A DNA stretch of 34,620 bases from an uncultured beta proteobacterium (GTDB taxonomy: Bacteria; Pseudomonadota; Gammaproteobacteria; Burkholderiales; SG8-41), in the NCBI GenBank assembly GCA_902825845.1, contig CADECM010000023.1, positions 29,761-64,380 of the forward strand. Reading direction: 5' to 3'. The notes under the pieces were generated by a model, which saw only the letters and a program-made list of their open reading frames with translations, had not been told where the DNA came from and did no database searches. Position numbers and translations under genes: made by a program. Shown here piece after piece: positions 8,093-16,760 of the stretch; position 1 is the stretch's first letter; each line of letters starts with the position of its first letter.

Positions 8093-8862
8093 GGTCTTTG
8101 TTTTTCCGATAACCAATTCGCCATCCGCACAAAGTCACCAACCGCCAGCGTTTCCGCCCGCGCGCCGGCATCGATAGCGAGCGCTTCGAAATCGTCCGGC
8201 TCCAGAATGTTCCGCAGCGTATTGCGCAGTGTTTTGCGCCGCTGGGAGAATGCCGCGGTGGTGACGCGCGCGAATAGTGCTTCATCCAGCGCGGCTGGCT
8301 CGCGCCTTATGCGCGGCGCCATGCGTATCACGGCTGACTCGACCTTGGGTTGCGGGTAAAACGCTTCGGGACCGACGTCGAGAACCTTGTCCATCTCAAA
8401 ACGGTACTGCAGCGCCACCGACAAGCGGCCATACGCGGCGGTGGCAGGGGCGGCAACCATGCGTTCGACCACTTCCCGCTGCAACATGACATGCATGTCG
8501 CGGATACGGGCGATCTGATCCGCCAGGTGAAATAACAATGGCGTGGAGATGTTGTACGGGAGATTGCCGACCACACGCAAGGCCGGCCCCAGCGACGCAA
8601 AATTGAATTTCAACGCATCGCCTTCGTGAATCACGAGGTTGTCGTATTTTTCGTGCAGCGTCCTGACAATGTCGCGGTCGAGTTCGATCACATGCAGCTG
8701 CGTCAGCGCGCGCGACAGCGGGGTGGTGAGCGCGCCCAGACCGGGACCGATTTCCACCATCAGGTCATCGTGCCGGGGCGCGATAACTCTCAGAATTTCA
8801 TCTATAACATATTGATTTTGAAGGAAATTTTGTCCGAAGCGTTTGCGCGGCTGGTGGCGCAT
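8071..8862 (-). CDS. rsmA: 16S rRNA (adenine1518-N6/adenine1519-N6)-dimethyltransferase
   Basis: RsmA (KsgA) dimethylates two adjacent adenines near the 3' end of 16S rRNA, a late 30S assembly checkpoint. It has 263 residues. Motif I is MVEIGPGLGALTTPL (35-49), the SAM-binding acidic residue lies in VIELDRD, and the catalytic motif is NLPYNISTPLL (100-110). The N-terminal RKRFGQNFLQNQYVID is the family signature, but residues 15-22 are encoded by an embedded IHF-like AT-rich motif. The C-terminal TLDPD and the stop come from the inverted-repeat element shared with gloA, so the tail may be acquired. The start lies 3 bases after pdxA, as expected for the lptD-surA-pdxA-rsmA operon. Confidence 0.97.
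   Translation of the reverse strand: MRHQPRKRFGQNFLQNQYVIDEILRVIAPRHDDLMVEIGPGLGALTTPLSRALTQLHVIELDRDIVRTLHEKYDNLVIHEGDALKFNFASLGPALRVVGNLPYNISTPLLFHLADQIARIRDMHVMLQREVVERMVAAPATAAYGRLSVALQYRFEMDKVLDVGPEAFYPQPKVESAVIRMAPRIRREPAALDEALFARVTTAAFSQRRKTLRNTLRNILEPDDFEALAIDAGARAETLAVGDFVRMANWLSEKQRPKTLDPD
8805..8832 (+). promoter_or_regulatory. IHF-like AT-rich motif, copy 4, inside rsmA
   Basis: TAACATATTGATTTT is an exact match to YAANNNNTTGATW and is identical over 15 bases to copy 11 (31253). It lies within the 5' coding region of rsmA, where it encodes part of QNFLQNQYVID. Confidence 0.5.
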
Positions 8863-8865
8863 GGC

Positions 8866-9852
8866 TCAGCCGCGCGCGCGCGCGCGGGCCAGATCGATGG
8901 CGAGCTTCGCCGCTTCGATCAGACTGCCGGGATCGGCACGGCCCGCGCCAGCGATATCCAGCGCCGTGCCATGATCGACCGAGGTACGAATAAGCGGCAG
9001 CCCCAGCGTGACGTTTACGCCGGCGCCGAAGCTTGCATACTTGAGTACCGGCAGACCCTGATCGTGGTACATCGCAAGCACGGCATCAAACTGCTTCAAT
9101 CGTTCGGGATTGAACAAGGTATCGGCCGGCAACGGATCGGATAGCTGCAGGCCCGCCGTGCGCAATGCGCCGATCACCGGCGCGATGATCTCGATTTCTT
9201 CCCGGCCGAGATGGCCCGATTCGCCCGCATGCGGATTCAATCCCGCCACCGCGATGCGCGGCGCGGCGATGCCGAAGTGCTGCTGCAAATCGTGATGCAG
9301 TATGCGCAAAGTTTGCGCGAGTCCGTCGCGGGTAATGGCGGCTGCGACGTCCTTCAGCGCCAGATGTGTGGTGGCAAGCGCCACGCGCATGCCGCCGCCC
9401 ACCAGCATCATCACCACCTGTGCCGATCCGCTGCGCTCGGCCAGAAACTCGGTGTGCCCGGTGAATGCGATGCCCGCGTCGTTGATCACCCCCTTATGCA
9501 CCGGGGCGGTGACCATCGCGTCGTAGACTCCATCGCGGCAGCCGTCGCACGCCACGCTGATGGTGCGCAGCACGTAACGGCTGTTGGCGGTGTCGAGCTT
9601 GCCGGGCACGCTCGGCGCGGCAAGCGGCACGTGCAGCACGCTGACGCCGGCAGCCGCGGCGTTGCACCCGCCTTCGAACTCCAGCCAGTCGCGTCCGCTG
9701 CGTTGCTGCAACAATGCGCGGTCGGCGATCACCACTACCCGTGCGGGCAGCGCCGCGTCCAGCAGCGCGGCGCAGATTTCGGGCCCGATACCGGCCGGTT
9801 CGCCGGCGGTTACAGCGATGGTGAGTGGCGAGGACTGGCCGGACCTGCGCAT
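8866..9852 (-). CDS. pdxA: 4-hydroxythreonine-4-phosphate dehydrogenase
   Basis: PdxA oxidises 4-phosphohydroxy-L-threonine in the DXP-dependent pyridoxal phosphate pathway. The 328 residues are of normal length. The divalent-metal histidines are visible as H163 in TTHLALKD, H208 in GLNPHAGESG and H263 in MYHDQGLPVLKY. The N-terminal ITAGEPAGIGPE-like signature reads AVTAGEPAGIGPEI (13-26). The gene follows surA (38-base gap) and precedes rsmA (3-base gap), so it is probably translated from the lptD operon. No strong Shine-Dalgarno is seen before the ATG. Confidence 0.97.
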   Translation of the reverse strand: MRRSGQSSPLTIAVTAGEPAGIGPEICAALLDAALPARVVVIADRALLQQRSGRDWLEFEGGCNAAAAGVSVLHVPLAAPSVPGKLDTANSRYVLRTISVACDGCRDGVYDAMVTAPVHKGVINDAGIAFTGHTEFLAERSGSAQVVMMLVGGGMRVALATTHLALKDVAAAITRDGLAQTLRILHHDLQQHFGIAAPRIAVAGLNPHAGESGHLGREEIEIIAPVIGALRTAGLQLSDPLPADTLFNPERLKQFDAVLAMYHDQGLPVLKYASFGAGVNVTLGLPLIRTSVDHGTALDIAGAGRADPGSLIEAAKLAIDLARARARG

Positions 9853-9890
9853 CGCTTGCTCAGCGTGCGCGCGGCGTGCGCCATGCGCGC

Positions 9891-11207
9891 CTAACGTTCA
9901 TCCAGCCGCACTTCCACATAGGCGCGGTCGCGCGTCTGGCGTATCCATTCCTGAAACGCTTCTTCGCCCTTGCGCTCGCGCAAGGTCTGGCGCGCGGCCA
10001 GACGCTTGCGCTCGTCGCTCAAATCCGCAGTGCGGCGCGCCAAAACCTGTATCAGGTGCCAGCCGAAGGGCGAACGCACGGGTTCGCTGATCTCGCCCGT
10101 TTTCAACTTGTCCATGGCGCGTTCGAACTCGGGCACGGTATCGCCCGGCGACAACCAGCCCAGATCGCCGCCGCGGGAGGCGCTGGTATCCTCGGAGTTG
10201 GCACGCGCGAGCTGCGCGAAATCGGACTTGTTGTCCAACCGTTCCTTCAAATTGAGCAAACGATTGCGGCCTTCGCTTTCCGAGACAATTTCGGTGACCT
10301 TGATCAGCATGTGCCGTGCATGTGTTTGCTGCACCGCGACGGCCTGTTTGCCACCGCGGCGATCGTTCAGCTTGACGATATGAAACCCCGCGGGACTGCG
10401 CAATACGCTGCTCAGTCCGCCCGGCTTCAGCCCCTGTATCGCTTCGGCGAACAGGGTGGGCAACTGTCCGTTGTCGCGCCAGCCCATGGCGCCACCCTGC
10501 AGTGCGTCGGGCGCCTCGGAAAACGAAGCGGCGGCCTGGCGGAAATCCGCCCCCGAATTCAGTTGCGCCAGCGCCTGTTCCGCGCGCGCCAGCCGTTCCT
10601 GCACCTGTTCCGGCGAAGCATTTTCAGGCACGCGCACCAGAATGTGTGAAACGTTGGACTCGACGTTGGCCGCCTCCGGTTGCGGAGCCGCGAGCAGATT
10701 GTCGATTTCGCTGTCGGTCACCACGATCTTGTCATTGACTTCGCGCTCACGCAGCCGCGCGAGGATGATTTCGCCGCGTATATCCTCGCGAAAACGCGAG
10801 TACGGTATGCCGTCCTTTTCCAGCGCCATCTGCAGCTGGGCGGTCACCATCTGATTGTCCTTCGCGATACGGTCGATGGCGCGATCCAGTTCGGTATCGT
10901 CCACGCGCATGCCATTTTCGCGCGCGACCTGGACCACCGCGCGGTCGGTGATCATGCGTTCCAGCAATTGCCGTTCGAGATCGGCACGCGCGGGCACCGG
11001 TGTTCCCTGGCGCTGCAACTGGCTGATCGCGCGCGCCATACGAACATTGAGTTCGTTGCGCGTGATGACTTCGTTATTGACCACCGCGACGATGCGGTCG
11101 ATGGTGGCGACGCGCTTGCCCGCAGCCTGCCCCCAAGTGGCTGCCGGCAGCACCAGCAGCAGTGTCGCCACGCATGCGGCGATCCAATTTTTATTCAATA
11201 AAATCAT
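9891..11207 (-). CDS. surA: Periplasmic chaperone and peptidyl-prolyl isomerase SurA
   Basis: SurA escorts outer-membrane beta-barrel proteins, including LptD, through the periplasm. From the ATG at 11207 it has 438 residues. The signal peptide covers about residues 1-29 (MILLNKNWIAACVATLLLVL, then PAATWGQA). The N-domain begins IDRIVAVVNNEVITRNEL. The first parvulin domain starts at VSHILVRVPENAS and the second at ARHMLIKVTEIVS, both with the usual GGDLGW/GGAMGW turn. The frame opens further upstream at 11243, overlapping the lptD stop, but the 11207 start has a GAAGG 9 nt upstream and yields a proper signal peptide. The start codon is inside an IHF-like motif. Confidence 0.96.
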   Translation of the reverse strand: MILLNKNWIAACVATLLLVLPAATWGQAAGKRVATIDRIVAVVNNEVITRNELNVRMARAISQLQRQGTPVPARADLERQLLERMITDRAVVQVARENGMRVDDTELDRAIDRIAKDNQMVTAQLQMALEKDGIPYSRFREDIRGEIILARLREREVNDKIVVTDSEIDNLLAAPQPEAANVESNVSHILVRVPENASPEQVQERLARAEQALAQLNSGADFRQAAASFSEAPDALQGGAMGWRDNGQLPTLFAEAIQGLKPGGLSSVLRSPAGFHIVKLNDRRGGKQAVAVQQTHARHMLIKVTEIVSESEGRNRLLNLKERLDNKSDFAQLARANSEDTSASRGGDLGWLSPGDTVPEFERAMDKLKTGEISEPVRSPFGWHLIQVLARRTADLSDERKRLAARQTLRERKGEEAFQEWIRQTRDRAYVEVRLDER

Positions 11208-11214
11208 ATACTTA
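11186..11214 (-). promoter_or_regulatory. IHF-like AT-rich motif, copy 5, over the surA start
   Basis: On the minus strand TAAGTATATGATTTT matches YAANNNNTTGATW with one mismatch. The ATG within it is the surA start codon, and the AT-rich tail encodes residues MILLNKN. Confidence 0.5.
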
Positions 11215-11239
11215 AGCCTTCGTGCCGCAGGCACGCCCG

Positions 11240-13582
11240 TCACCGTTCCGGGACATTATATTCATCGGGCCTGGCCGCGCGCGGATCGGCGCGCCAATAG
11301 CCGGTAACGTTCCGGCGCAGCAAATCCAGCGAATTCGACCCGACACTGGTTAGTCCGTTCAATTCCAGTTCGATGAAGAAGCTGGTGTTGGATGTGGCGG
11401 TTGCGGTCGACAGGCGGTGGGCAACCACGCGAAACGCGTAACAGCCGCCATCATATTCCATTCCCGCCAATCCTTCGAGCATGCGGCGATCCTGCACTGA
11501 AAAATTCCAGCGGCCGAGGACTTTCCAGCGGTTCGCCAGCGGCCACTGTCCGGACACGTCAACCTGCCGGATGCTGGTGCTCGTGTTCTGACGGTAGGCA
11601 AGGTTGAGCAATTTTCCCTGTTGCGGCTGGTAGCGCATCACCACATTCGAGCGCGCGGTGCGGCGCTCATCGGTGTTGAACTGCCAGCCCACGTCGGCCG
11701 TCAGATGCGGCGCCACGGTGCCGCTAAGCACGGCCAGCAGATCGGAACGCGAACTCTGGTTGCTGCGCGCGGGCACGCCCGGCAGGGTAACCTCCTGCGG
11801 TTTGAAGTAGTAGCGCTGCGCCAGCCCCACCCGCAGCAGCTCGACGCCGGTGTCGGGATTGATCAGCCGCGAACGCGCGCCCAGCGTGAGCTGATTGGCG
11901 TCGTTGATACGGTCGCTGCCGCTGAACTGATTTTCCGAAAAAATGGTCGCGAAGTTAATGTCCTGCAACCCGCTCTCGAAGTTGGGCAGACTGTCCTGGT
12001 TGCGGTTGGGTATATAGACGTAGTAGGCCGTCGGCTCCAGGGTTTGCGTATAGCCGTTGCCAAACAGCCTGGTGTTGCGTTCGAAATTCAGGCCGGTCGT
12101 CGCGCTCACGATCGGCACCACGCGTGATGCGTCCGCGAGAGTGGAACGCTTCGAATCCATGAAGTAGCGTGTCACGTGCAGGCCGGCCTTGGGCGTGAAG
12201 TACGCAGCGGCGGTTTGCAGCGGCAACGTCAGGCTCGGATAGGCGACCACCCGCTTGCCGGTGGCCAGTGTCGGGTGATCGAACTGCGTATAACTGCCCT
12301 CAAAATTAAAGTCGCCGCCCAGCGTATCCAGCCGCTGCGCGGCCAGGGCCAAATGCGGCAATCGCGAATAGGGCGGGACGAGCGGCACCTGGGGATCGGT
12401 CTGCAAGGTCTGCCAGCCCTGTACCTGTGCGGTAAAACCATAGGTGCCGCCGTTACCCCACACGCCGCCGCGCGACAGCGATGCCTGCCGCGTCAGATTG
12501 GTTTGCGAGGTGAGGCCGACACTGCTCGCCAATTCGGTAAAGTAGCGGTCGTCACTGACCCTGGTCACATCCACCGCCGCGGTCCATGTATTCCATAACG
12601 TTTGCGTATGCTGCAGCTTGAACAACTGCCGCGAGGTGTCCGCAAGCCGGTCATTGGGCATGAGTTCATAGGTCACCTGACCGCGGTAAGTCGGTTGCAG
12701 GTAGCGAAAATCGTTGCGCAATTGCAGGCCGCGCTTCACCATCGCCCGCGGCGTCACGGTCAGGTCGTAGTTGGGCGCCAGATTAAAAAAATAGGGCACG
12801 CTGAACTCCACCCCGCTGGTGGTGCTGGTGCCGTAATGCGGGGCCAGGAATCCCGACTTGCGTTCATTGTGCAGGGGAAACGAAAAGTAGGGCGTGTAAA
12901 ACGCCGGCACACCATGGAAATCCACCTTGGCATTGCGTGCCACGCCGACACCTTTGTCGCGGTATAACTGCAGGTCTTCGGCGCGCATCTGCCAGCCGTC
13001 ATTGCCGGGTTCGCAGGTGGTGAAGCTCGCCTTTTTTGCGTGAAACACGCCCGGTCCCTCGAACAGCACGCGCTCGGCGACGCCACGGCCTTCGATTGCG
13101 CGCGCCGGTACACCCGGCGCCGCGCTTGCCGCTGTGCCAACCGGCGCGCTGACGGCAATCGGCAGGTTGCCGGTCTCGCGCGGGTTGACGCCGTAGCGCA
13201 CGTTTTCCATCACGCCGCGATCGGTGTTAAGGTCGTAACGCAGGCGCAGGCCATCGGCCGTATACGCGCCCTGCTCAAAATGCACATTGCCGATCGCGGT
13301 GACCTCGTTGGAACGCTGGTCGTAGCGCATCCAGTCGGCGGCGAACGCCTGTCCGCGCGATCGCGCGTGCGCGTTGCCCGACGCCTCGATCTCGCGTTCG
13401 GTATAGCCGTGCATGCGGTCGGCCTCCATGTAAAGCGGCGCCGGCGTGTCCGACTTGCCGTCGGGCAACGCGGTGATCGTGGGCTGCAGGCGCAGGCGCA
13501 GTCCCTGCTGCGCGTGCGCAGTCCAGGGCAATGCGCACATCAGCGCGAGTGCGACGGGCGTTTTCCGCAAATGGAAGGTCAT
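11240..13582 (-). CDS. lptD: LPS-assembly protein LptD
   Basis: LptD is the outer-membrane barrel of the Lpt machine that inserts lipopolysaccharide. It has 780 residues. The signal peptide is about 1-24, ending TAHA. An OstA-like periplasmic domain runs from about 50 to 135 (YMEADRMHGY, EIEASGNAHARSR, AIGNVHFEQGAYTADGL). The barrel domain follows with HGVPAFYTPYFSFPLHNERKSGFLAPHYG (about 223-251). The mature protein has only two cysteines, C190 (TTCEPGNDGW) and C714 (GGCYAFRV), one on each side, so a single interdomain disulfide is expected rather than the two of E. coli. No Shine-Dalgarno is evident. It is the first gene of lptD-surA-pdxA-rsmA and is divergent from amgK. Confidence 0.96.
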   Translation of the reverse strand: MTFHLRKTPVALALMCALPWTAHAQQGLRLRLQPTITALPDGKSDTPAPLYMEADRMHGYTEREIEASGNAHARSRGQAFAADWMRYDQRSNEVTAIGNVHFEQGAYTADGLRLRYDLNTDRGVMENVRYGVNPRETGNLPIAVSAPVGTAASAAPGVPARAIEGRGVAERVLFEGPGVFHAKKASFTTCEPGNDGWQMRAEDLQLYRDKGVGVARNAKVDFHGVPAFYTPYFSFPLHNERKSGFLAPHYGTSTTSGVEFSVPYFFNLAPNYDLTVTPRAMVKRGLQLRNDFRYLQPTYRGQVTYELMPNDRLADTSRQLFKLQHTQTLWNTWTAAVDVTRVSDDRYFTELASSVGLTSQTNLTRQASLSRGGVWGNGGTYGFTAQVQGWQTLQTDPQVPLVPPYSRLPHLALAAQRLDTLGGDFNFEGSYTQFDHPTLATGKRVVAYPSLTLPLQTAAAYFTPKAGLHVTRYFMDSKRSTLADASRVVPIVSATTGLNFERNTRLFGNGYTQTLEPTAYYVYIPNRNQDSLPNFESGLQDINFATIFSENQFSGSDRINDANQLTLGARSRLINPDTGVELLRVGLAQRYYFKPQEVTLPGVPARSNQSSRSDLLAVLSGTVAPHLTADVGWQFNTDERRTARSNVVMRYQPQQGKLLNLAYRQNTSTSIRQVDVSGQWPLANRWKVLGRWNFSVQDRRMLEGLAGMEYDGGCYAFRVVAHRLSTATATSNTSFFIELELNGLTSVGSNSLDLLRRNVTGYWRADPRAARPDEYNVPER

Positions 13583-13605
13583 CCGGGAGGTATGGTAAAT
13601 CGAAG

Positions 13606-13614
13606 TGCTAAAAT
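13606..13614 (+). promoter_or_regulatory. Extended -10 promoter for amgK-murU
   Basis: TGCTAAAAT is an extended -10 element (TG-N-TAAAAT). Transcription would start near 13621, about 22 nt before the TTG start of amgK. No -35 element is obvious, which is common for extended -10 promoters. Confidence 0.45.
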
Positions 13615-13642
13615 CGCATAAAACCCGTGATAAGGCAACGCT

Positions 13643-14647
13643 TTGTCTGCGACCGACACGCGCTTCGAACAGTTATGCGATTGGCTTGCGCAGTATAAGT
13701 TCGATACAGAATTTTCGATTGCGCCGGCATCAGCCGACGCCAGTTTTCGCCGCTATTTTCGTGTTAGCGCGGGCGGCGCAACATGGATCGCGATGGACGC
13801 GCCGCCGCCGCAGGAAGATTGTCGCCCTTTTGTCAAGGTTGCCGCGCTGATGCGCGACGCGGGCCTGAACGTGCCGCGGGTAATGGCGCAGGATATCGAA
13901 CGCGGCTTTCTGCTGCTAAGCGACCTGGGCACCACCACCTACCTGAACGGCTTCACCGGTGACAACACGGACGCGCTGTTCAGCGACGCGATCGATGCAT
14001 TGATCCGTTGGCAATGCGCAAGCCGTCCCGGCGTACTGCCGCCCTACGATGCCGCTTTGCTCCAGCGCGAAATCGATCTGTTCCCCGAATGGTATGTGGG
14101 CAGACATTTGAATGGCGCCTTCAACCCTGCGCAGCAACAGACCTTTGCCGCGGTGTCGACACTGCTGATTGAAGCTGCGCTGGCACAACCTCGCGTCTAC
14201 GTGCATCGCGACTACATGCCGCGCAATCTGATGCTGTCCACGCCCAATCCCGGCGTGCTCGATTTTCAGGATGCGGTGTACGGTCCCATGACCTACGACG
14301 TGGCGTCGCTGTTTCGCGACGCCTTTGTCAGCTGGCCGGAGGAGCGCGAACTCGACTGGGTGATCCGTTATTGGGAGCGCGCCAACGCTGCCGGGCTGCC
14401 GGTGCAAGCGGATTTTGCGGCATTCTGGCGCGACGTCGAGTGGATGGGACTGCAACGCCATATCAAGGTATTGGGCATATTCGCGCGCATCAATTATCGG
14501 GACGGCAAATCGCACTATCTGGGCGATACGCCGCGCTTTATCGGCTACGCGCGCAAAGTGAGCATACGCTATCGCGAACTGGCGCCACTGGCGAAGCTGC
14601 TGGACGAACTCGAAAACCGCGCGCCGGGCGTCGGTTATAGCTTCTGA
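13643..14647 (+). CDS. amgK: N-acetylmuramate/N-acetylglucosamine kinase AmgK
   Basis: AmgK is an aminoglycoside-phosphotransferase-like kinase that phosphorylates recycled MurNAc at the anomeric position. MurU then makes UDP-MurNAc, bypassing de novo synthesis. It has 334 residues. The catalytic loop is VHRDYMPRNLML (188-199), with D190 as catalytic base and N195, and the metal-binding DFQD is at 207-210. The start is a TTG at 13643 with TAAGG about 7 nt upstream. The partner murU overlaps the stop (TGATG), supporting the assignment. The pair beside lptD is also the arrangement I know from Pseudomonas. Confidence 0.93.
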   Translation: MSATDTRFEQLCDWLAQYKFDTEFSIAPASADASFRRYFRVSAGGATWIAMDAPPPQEDCRPFVKVAALMRDAGLNVPRVMAQDIERGFLLLSDLGTTTYLNGFTGDNTDALFSDAIDALIRWQCASRPGVLPPYDAALLQREIDLFPEWYVGRHLNGAFNPAQQQTFAAVSTLLIEAALAQPRVYVHRDYMPRNLMLSTPNPGVLDFQDAVYGPMTYDVASLFRDAFVSWPEERELDWVIRYWERANAAGLPVQADFAAFWRDVEWMGLQRHIKVLGIFARINYRDGKSHYLGDTPRFIGYARKVSIRYRELAPLAKLLDELENRAPGVGYSF

Positions 14648-15333
14648 TGAAGGCCATGATCCTTGCCGCCGGCCGCGGCGAACGGATGCGGCCGCTTACC
14701 GACATCACCCCCAAGCCGCTGTTACGTGTTAATGATAAGTATTTGATTTTACACAGTATTTTTAATATGCAGCAGAGCGGCATCACGGATCTGGTGGTGA
14801 ACACATCGCATCTGGCTGAGCACATTGAAACAGCGCTCGGCGACGGCGCGCAGTGGGGTGTGCAGATCCGCTATTCATTCGAGCGCGAAGCGCTGGAAAC
14901 CGCCGGCGGCATTGCGTGGGCATTGCCGCTGCTGGGCGACGACCCGTTTCTGGTGGTCAATGGCGACGTCTTCAGCGACTACCCCTTCGCCACGCTGCGG
15001 GCGCGCGCGCAAACCTTGTGCGCAGAGCGGCCGGCGCATCTGGTGCTGGTGGACAATCCCGCACACCACCCGCAAGGCGACTTCGGATTGCGCGGCGGGA
15101 TCGTCATGACCACAGGGCCGCGCCTCACGTTCAGCGGTATCGGCGCCTATCATCCGTCACTGTTCGCGGGTCTGGCGCGTGGCGCCCGCCACCGGCTGGC
15201 GGCGTTGCTGGCGCAGCCGATCGCCGAAGGACGCGTGACGGGCGAACATTTTCGCGGCGAGTGGAACGATATCGGCACACCCGAACGCCTGGCGGAACTG
15301 GATGCGCGACTGCGCGGCGCGCGTGCCGGGTGA
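14647..15333 (+). CDS. murU: N-acetylmuramate alpha-1-phosphate uridylyltransferase MurU
   Basis: MurU transfers UMP to MurNAc-1-phosphate in peptidoglycan recycling. It has 228 residues of the nucleotidyltransferase GT-A fold. The signature AMILAAGRGERMRPLT (3-18) and TPKPLL (21-26) are intact, and VVNGDVFSDY carries the metal-binding Asp. The C-terminal EWNDIGTPERL is typical. Residues 27-42 read RVNDKYLILHSIFNMQ, where the family usually has a GKPLI-type segment with a Pro. This stretch is encoded by an embedded IHF-like motif and departs from the family. The start overlaps the amgK stop, so translation is coupled. Confidence 0.93.
   Translation: MKAMILAAGRGERMRPLTDITPKPLLRVNDKYLILHSIFNMQQSGITDLVVNTSHLAEHIETALGDGAQWGVQIRYSFEREALETAGGIAWALPLLGDDPFLVVNGDVFSDYPFATLRARAQTLCAERPAHLVLVDNPAHHPQGDFGLRGGIVMTTGPRLTFSGIGAYHPSLFAGLARGARHRLAALLAQPIAEGRVTGEHFRGEWNDIGTPERLAELDARLRGARAG
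14736..14768 (+). promoter_or_regulatory. IHF-like AT-rich motif, copy 6, inside murU
   Basis: TAAGTATTTGATTTT is an exact match to YAANNNNTTGATW, followed by ACACAGTATTTTTAATATG. It is translated in frame as part of NDKYLILHSIFNM, in an otherwise GC-rich gene. Confidence 0.5.
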
Positions 15334-15348
15334 AGGCGCCGGCAGCGC

Positions 15349-15354
15349 TATAAT
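15349..15354 (+). promoter_or_regulatory. Consensus -10 box immediately before pepP
   Basis: A perfect TATAAT lies 9 bases before the pepP ATG. If used, transcription would start within about 3 nt of the ATG and the mRNA would be leaderless, consistent with the absence of a Shine-Dalgarno. No good -35 is seen. Confidence 0.45.
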
Positions 15355-15363
15355 CAACCGGCC

Positions 15364-16665
15364 ATGAACGCCACACCTTACCGCCGCCGCCGCGCGCTGC
15401 TTGCCCAACGCATCGGCAAAGGCGTTGCCATTGTGCCCACCGCGCCGGAACGTACGCGCAACCGCGACGCACACTATCCGTATCGCTACGACAGCTACTT
15501 CTACCACCTCACGGGGTTCACGGAGCCGGAGGCGGTGGCCGTGGTGATTGCCGGAGACAGTCCGCGCAGTTTGCTGTTCTGCCGTGAGAAAAACGAAGAG
15601 CGGGAAATCTGGGACGGCTTTCGGCATGGTCCGCTCGCGGCAAAAGCGCGCTTCGCGTTCGACGAAACCCATGCCATCGACCAACTCGACAAGCTGATGC
15701 CGGATCTCCTTGCCGATCAGCCGGTGGTGTACGCGCACCTGGGTGCGGATCCGGCGTGGGACGCGCGCGTATTGGGCTGGGTAAATGCCGTACGTGAGCG
15801 CGCGCGCACCGGCGTGGCCGCGCCGCGCGATATTGCCGACGTGCACACCGTGCTTGACGATCTGCGCCTGATCAAGGATGAGGACGAACTGGCAACCATG
15901 CGCCGTGCGGCGGCCATCTCCACCGGCGCGCACCTGCGGGCCATGCGCGCCGCCCGTCCCGGCGGCACCGAATATCAAATCGAAGCCGAGCTGCTGCATG
16001 AATTCCGGCGCCTCGGCGCGCAGTCGCCCGCCTATACATCCATTGTCGCTGCCGGCGCCAACGCCTGCGTACTGCATTATGTGAACAACGACGCGACGCT
16101 CAAAGACGGCGATCTGCTGCTGATCGATGCCGGCTGCGAACTGGACGGCTACGCCTCCGACATCACGCGCACCTTTCCTGTGAGCGGACGTTTCAGCGGC
16201 CCGCAGAAAGCGGTCTACGAACTGGTACTCGCCTCGCAGGCGGCCGCCCTTGCCGAAGTCAGGCCGGGCAACACATGGAACGCACCGCACGACGCCGCGG
16301 TCATGGTGCTGGCACAGGGCTTTCTGGATCTCAAGTTGCTCACCGGCAGTCTGGCTGAAGTGCTGGAAAAGGAAAGCTATCGCCAGTTCTACATGCACCG
16401 CACGGGCCACTGGCTGGGGCTGGACGTGCACGATGCCGGTGATTACAAACGCGACGGGCAGTGGCGCACGCTGCAGCCGGGCATGGTGCTGACGGTCGAG
16501 CCGGGTTGCTATATCCGTCCCGCGGCCGGCGTGCCCGACACATTCGTCAACATCGGCGTGCGCATTGAGGACGACGTGGTGGTGACATCCGCCGGCTGCG
16601 AGATTCTCACCTCGGCCGCGCCCAAATCCGTACCTGATATCGAGGCCGCCATGAATGGCGGATAG
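15364..16665 (+). CDS. pepP: Xaa-Pro aminopeptidase (aminopeptidase P)
   Basis: PepP removes N-terminal residues preceding proline. It is a dinuclear-metal pita-bread peptidase (M24B). The 433 residues carry all five metal ligands of the E. coli enzyme: D255 in LLLIDAGCELDGY, D266 in ASDITRTFP, H349 in HRTGHWLGLDVHD, E379 in LTVEPGCYI and E402 in RIEDDVVV. The N-terminal creatinase-like domain (about 1-165) includes PYRYDSYFYHLTGF. No Shine-Dalgarno precedes the ATG. The gene is followed by a ubiH-like gene, the same pairing as pepP-ubiH in E. coli. Confidence 0.96.
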   Translation: MNATPYRRRRALLAQRIGKGVAIVPTAPERTRNRDAHYPYRYDSYFYHLTGFTEPEAVAVVIAGDSPRSLLFCREKNEEREIWDGFRHGPLAAKARFAFDETHAIDQLDKLMPDLLADQPVVYAHLGADPAWDARVLGWVNAVRERARTGVAAPRDIADVHTVLDDLRLIKDEDELATMRRAAAISTGAHLRAMRAARPGGTEYQIEAELLHEFRRLGAQSPAYTSIVAAGANACVLHYVNNDATLKDGDLLLIDAGCELDGYASDITRTFPVSGRFSGPQKAVYELVLASQAAALAEVRPGNTWNAPHDAAVMVLAQGFLDLKLLTGSLAEVLEKESYRQFYMHRTGHWLGLDVHDAGDYKRDGQWRTLQPGMVLTVEPGCYIRPAAGVPDTFVNIGVRIEDDVVVTSAGCEILTSAAPKSVPDIEAAMNGG

Positions 16666-16760
16666 CTGTTCGCGGACCGGTTATCTCCGATATATCGACC
16701 CGCCCGCGTGGCAGAACCGTTGGGAAGCAGTGAACATTTCTCGCGCAACGCGTTGGCGGC

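Noticed and set aside
15157..16431. 424-codon minus-strand frame antisense to pepP
   Set aside because: It has no recognisable motifs, whereas pepP on the other strand has all five metal ligands.
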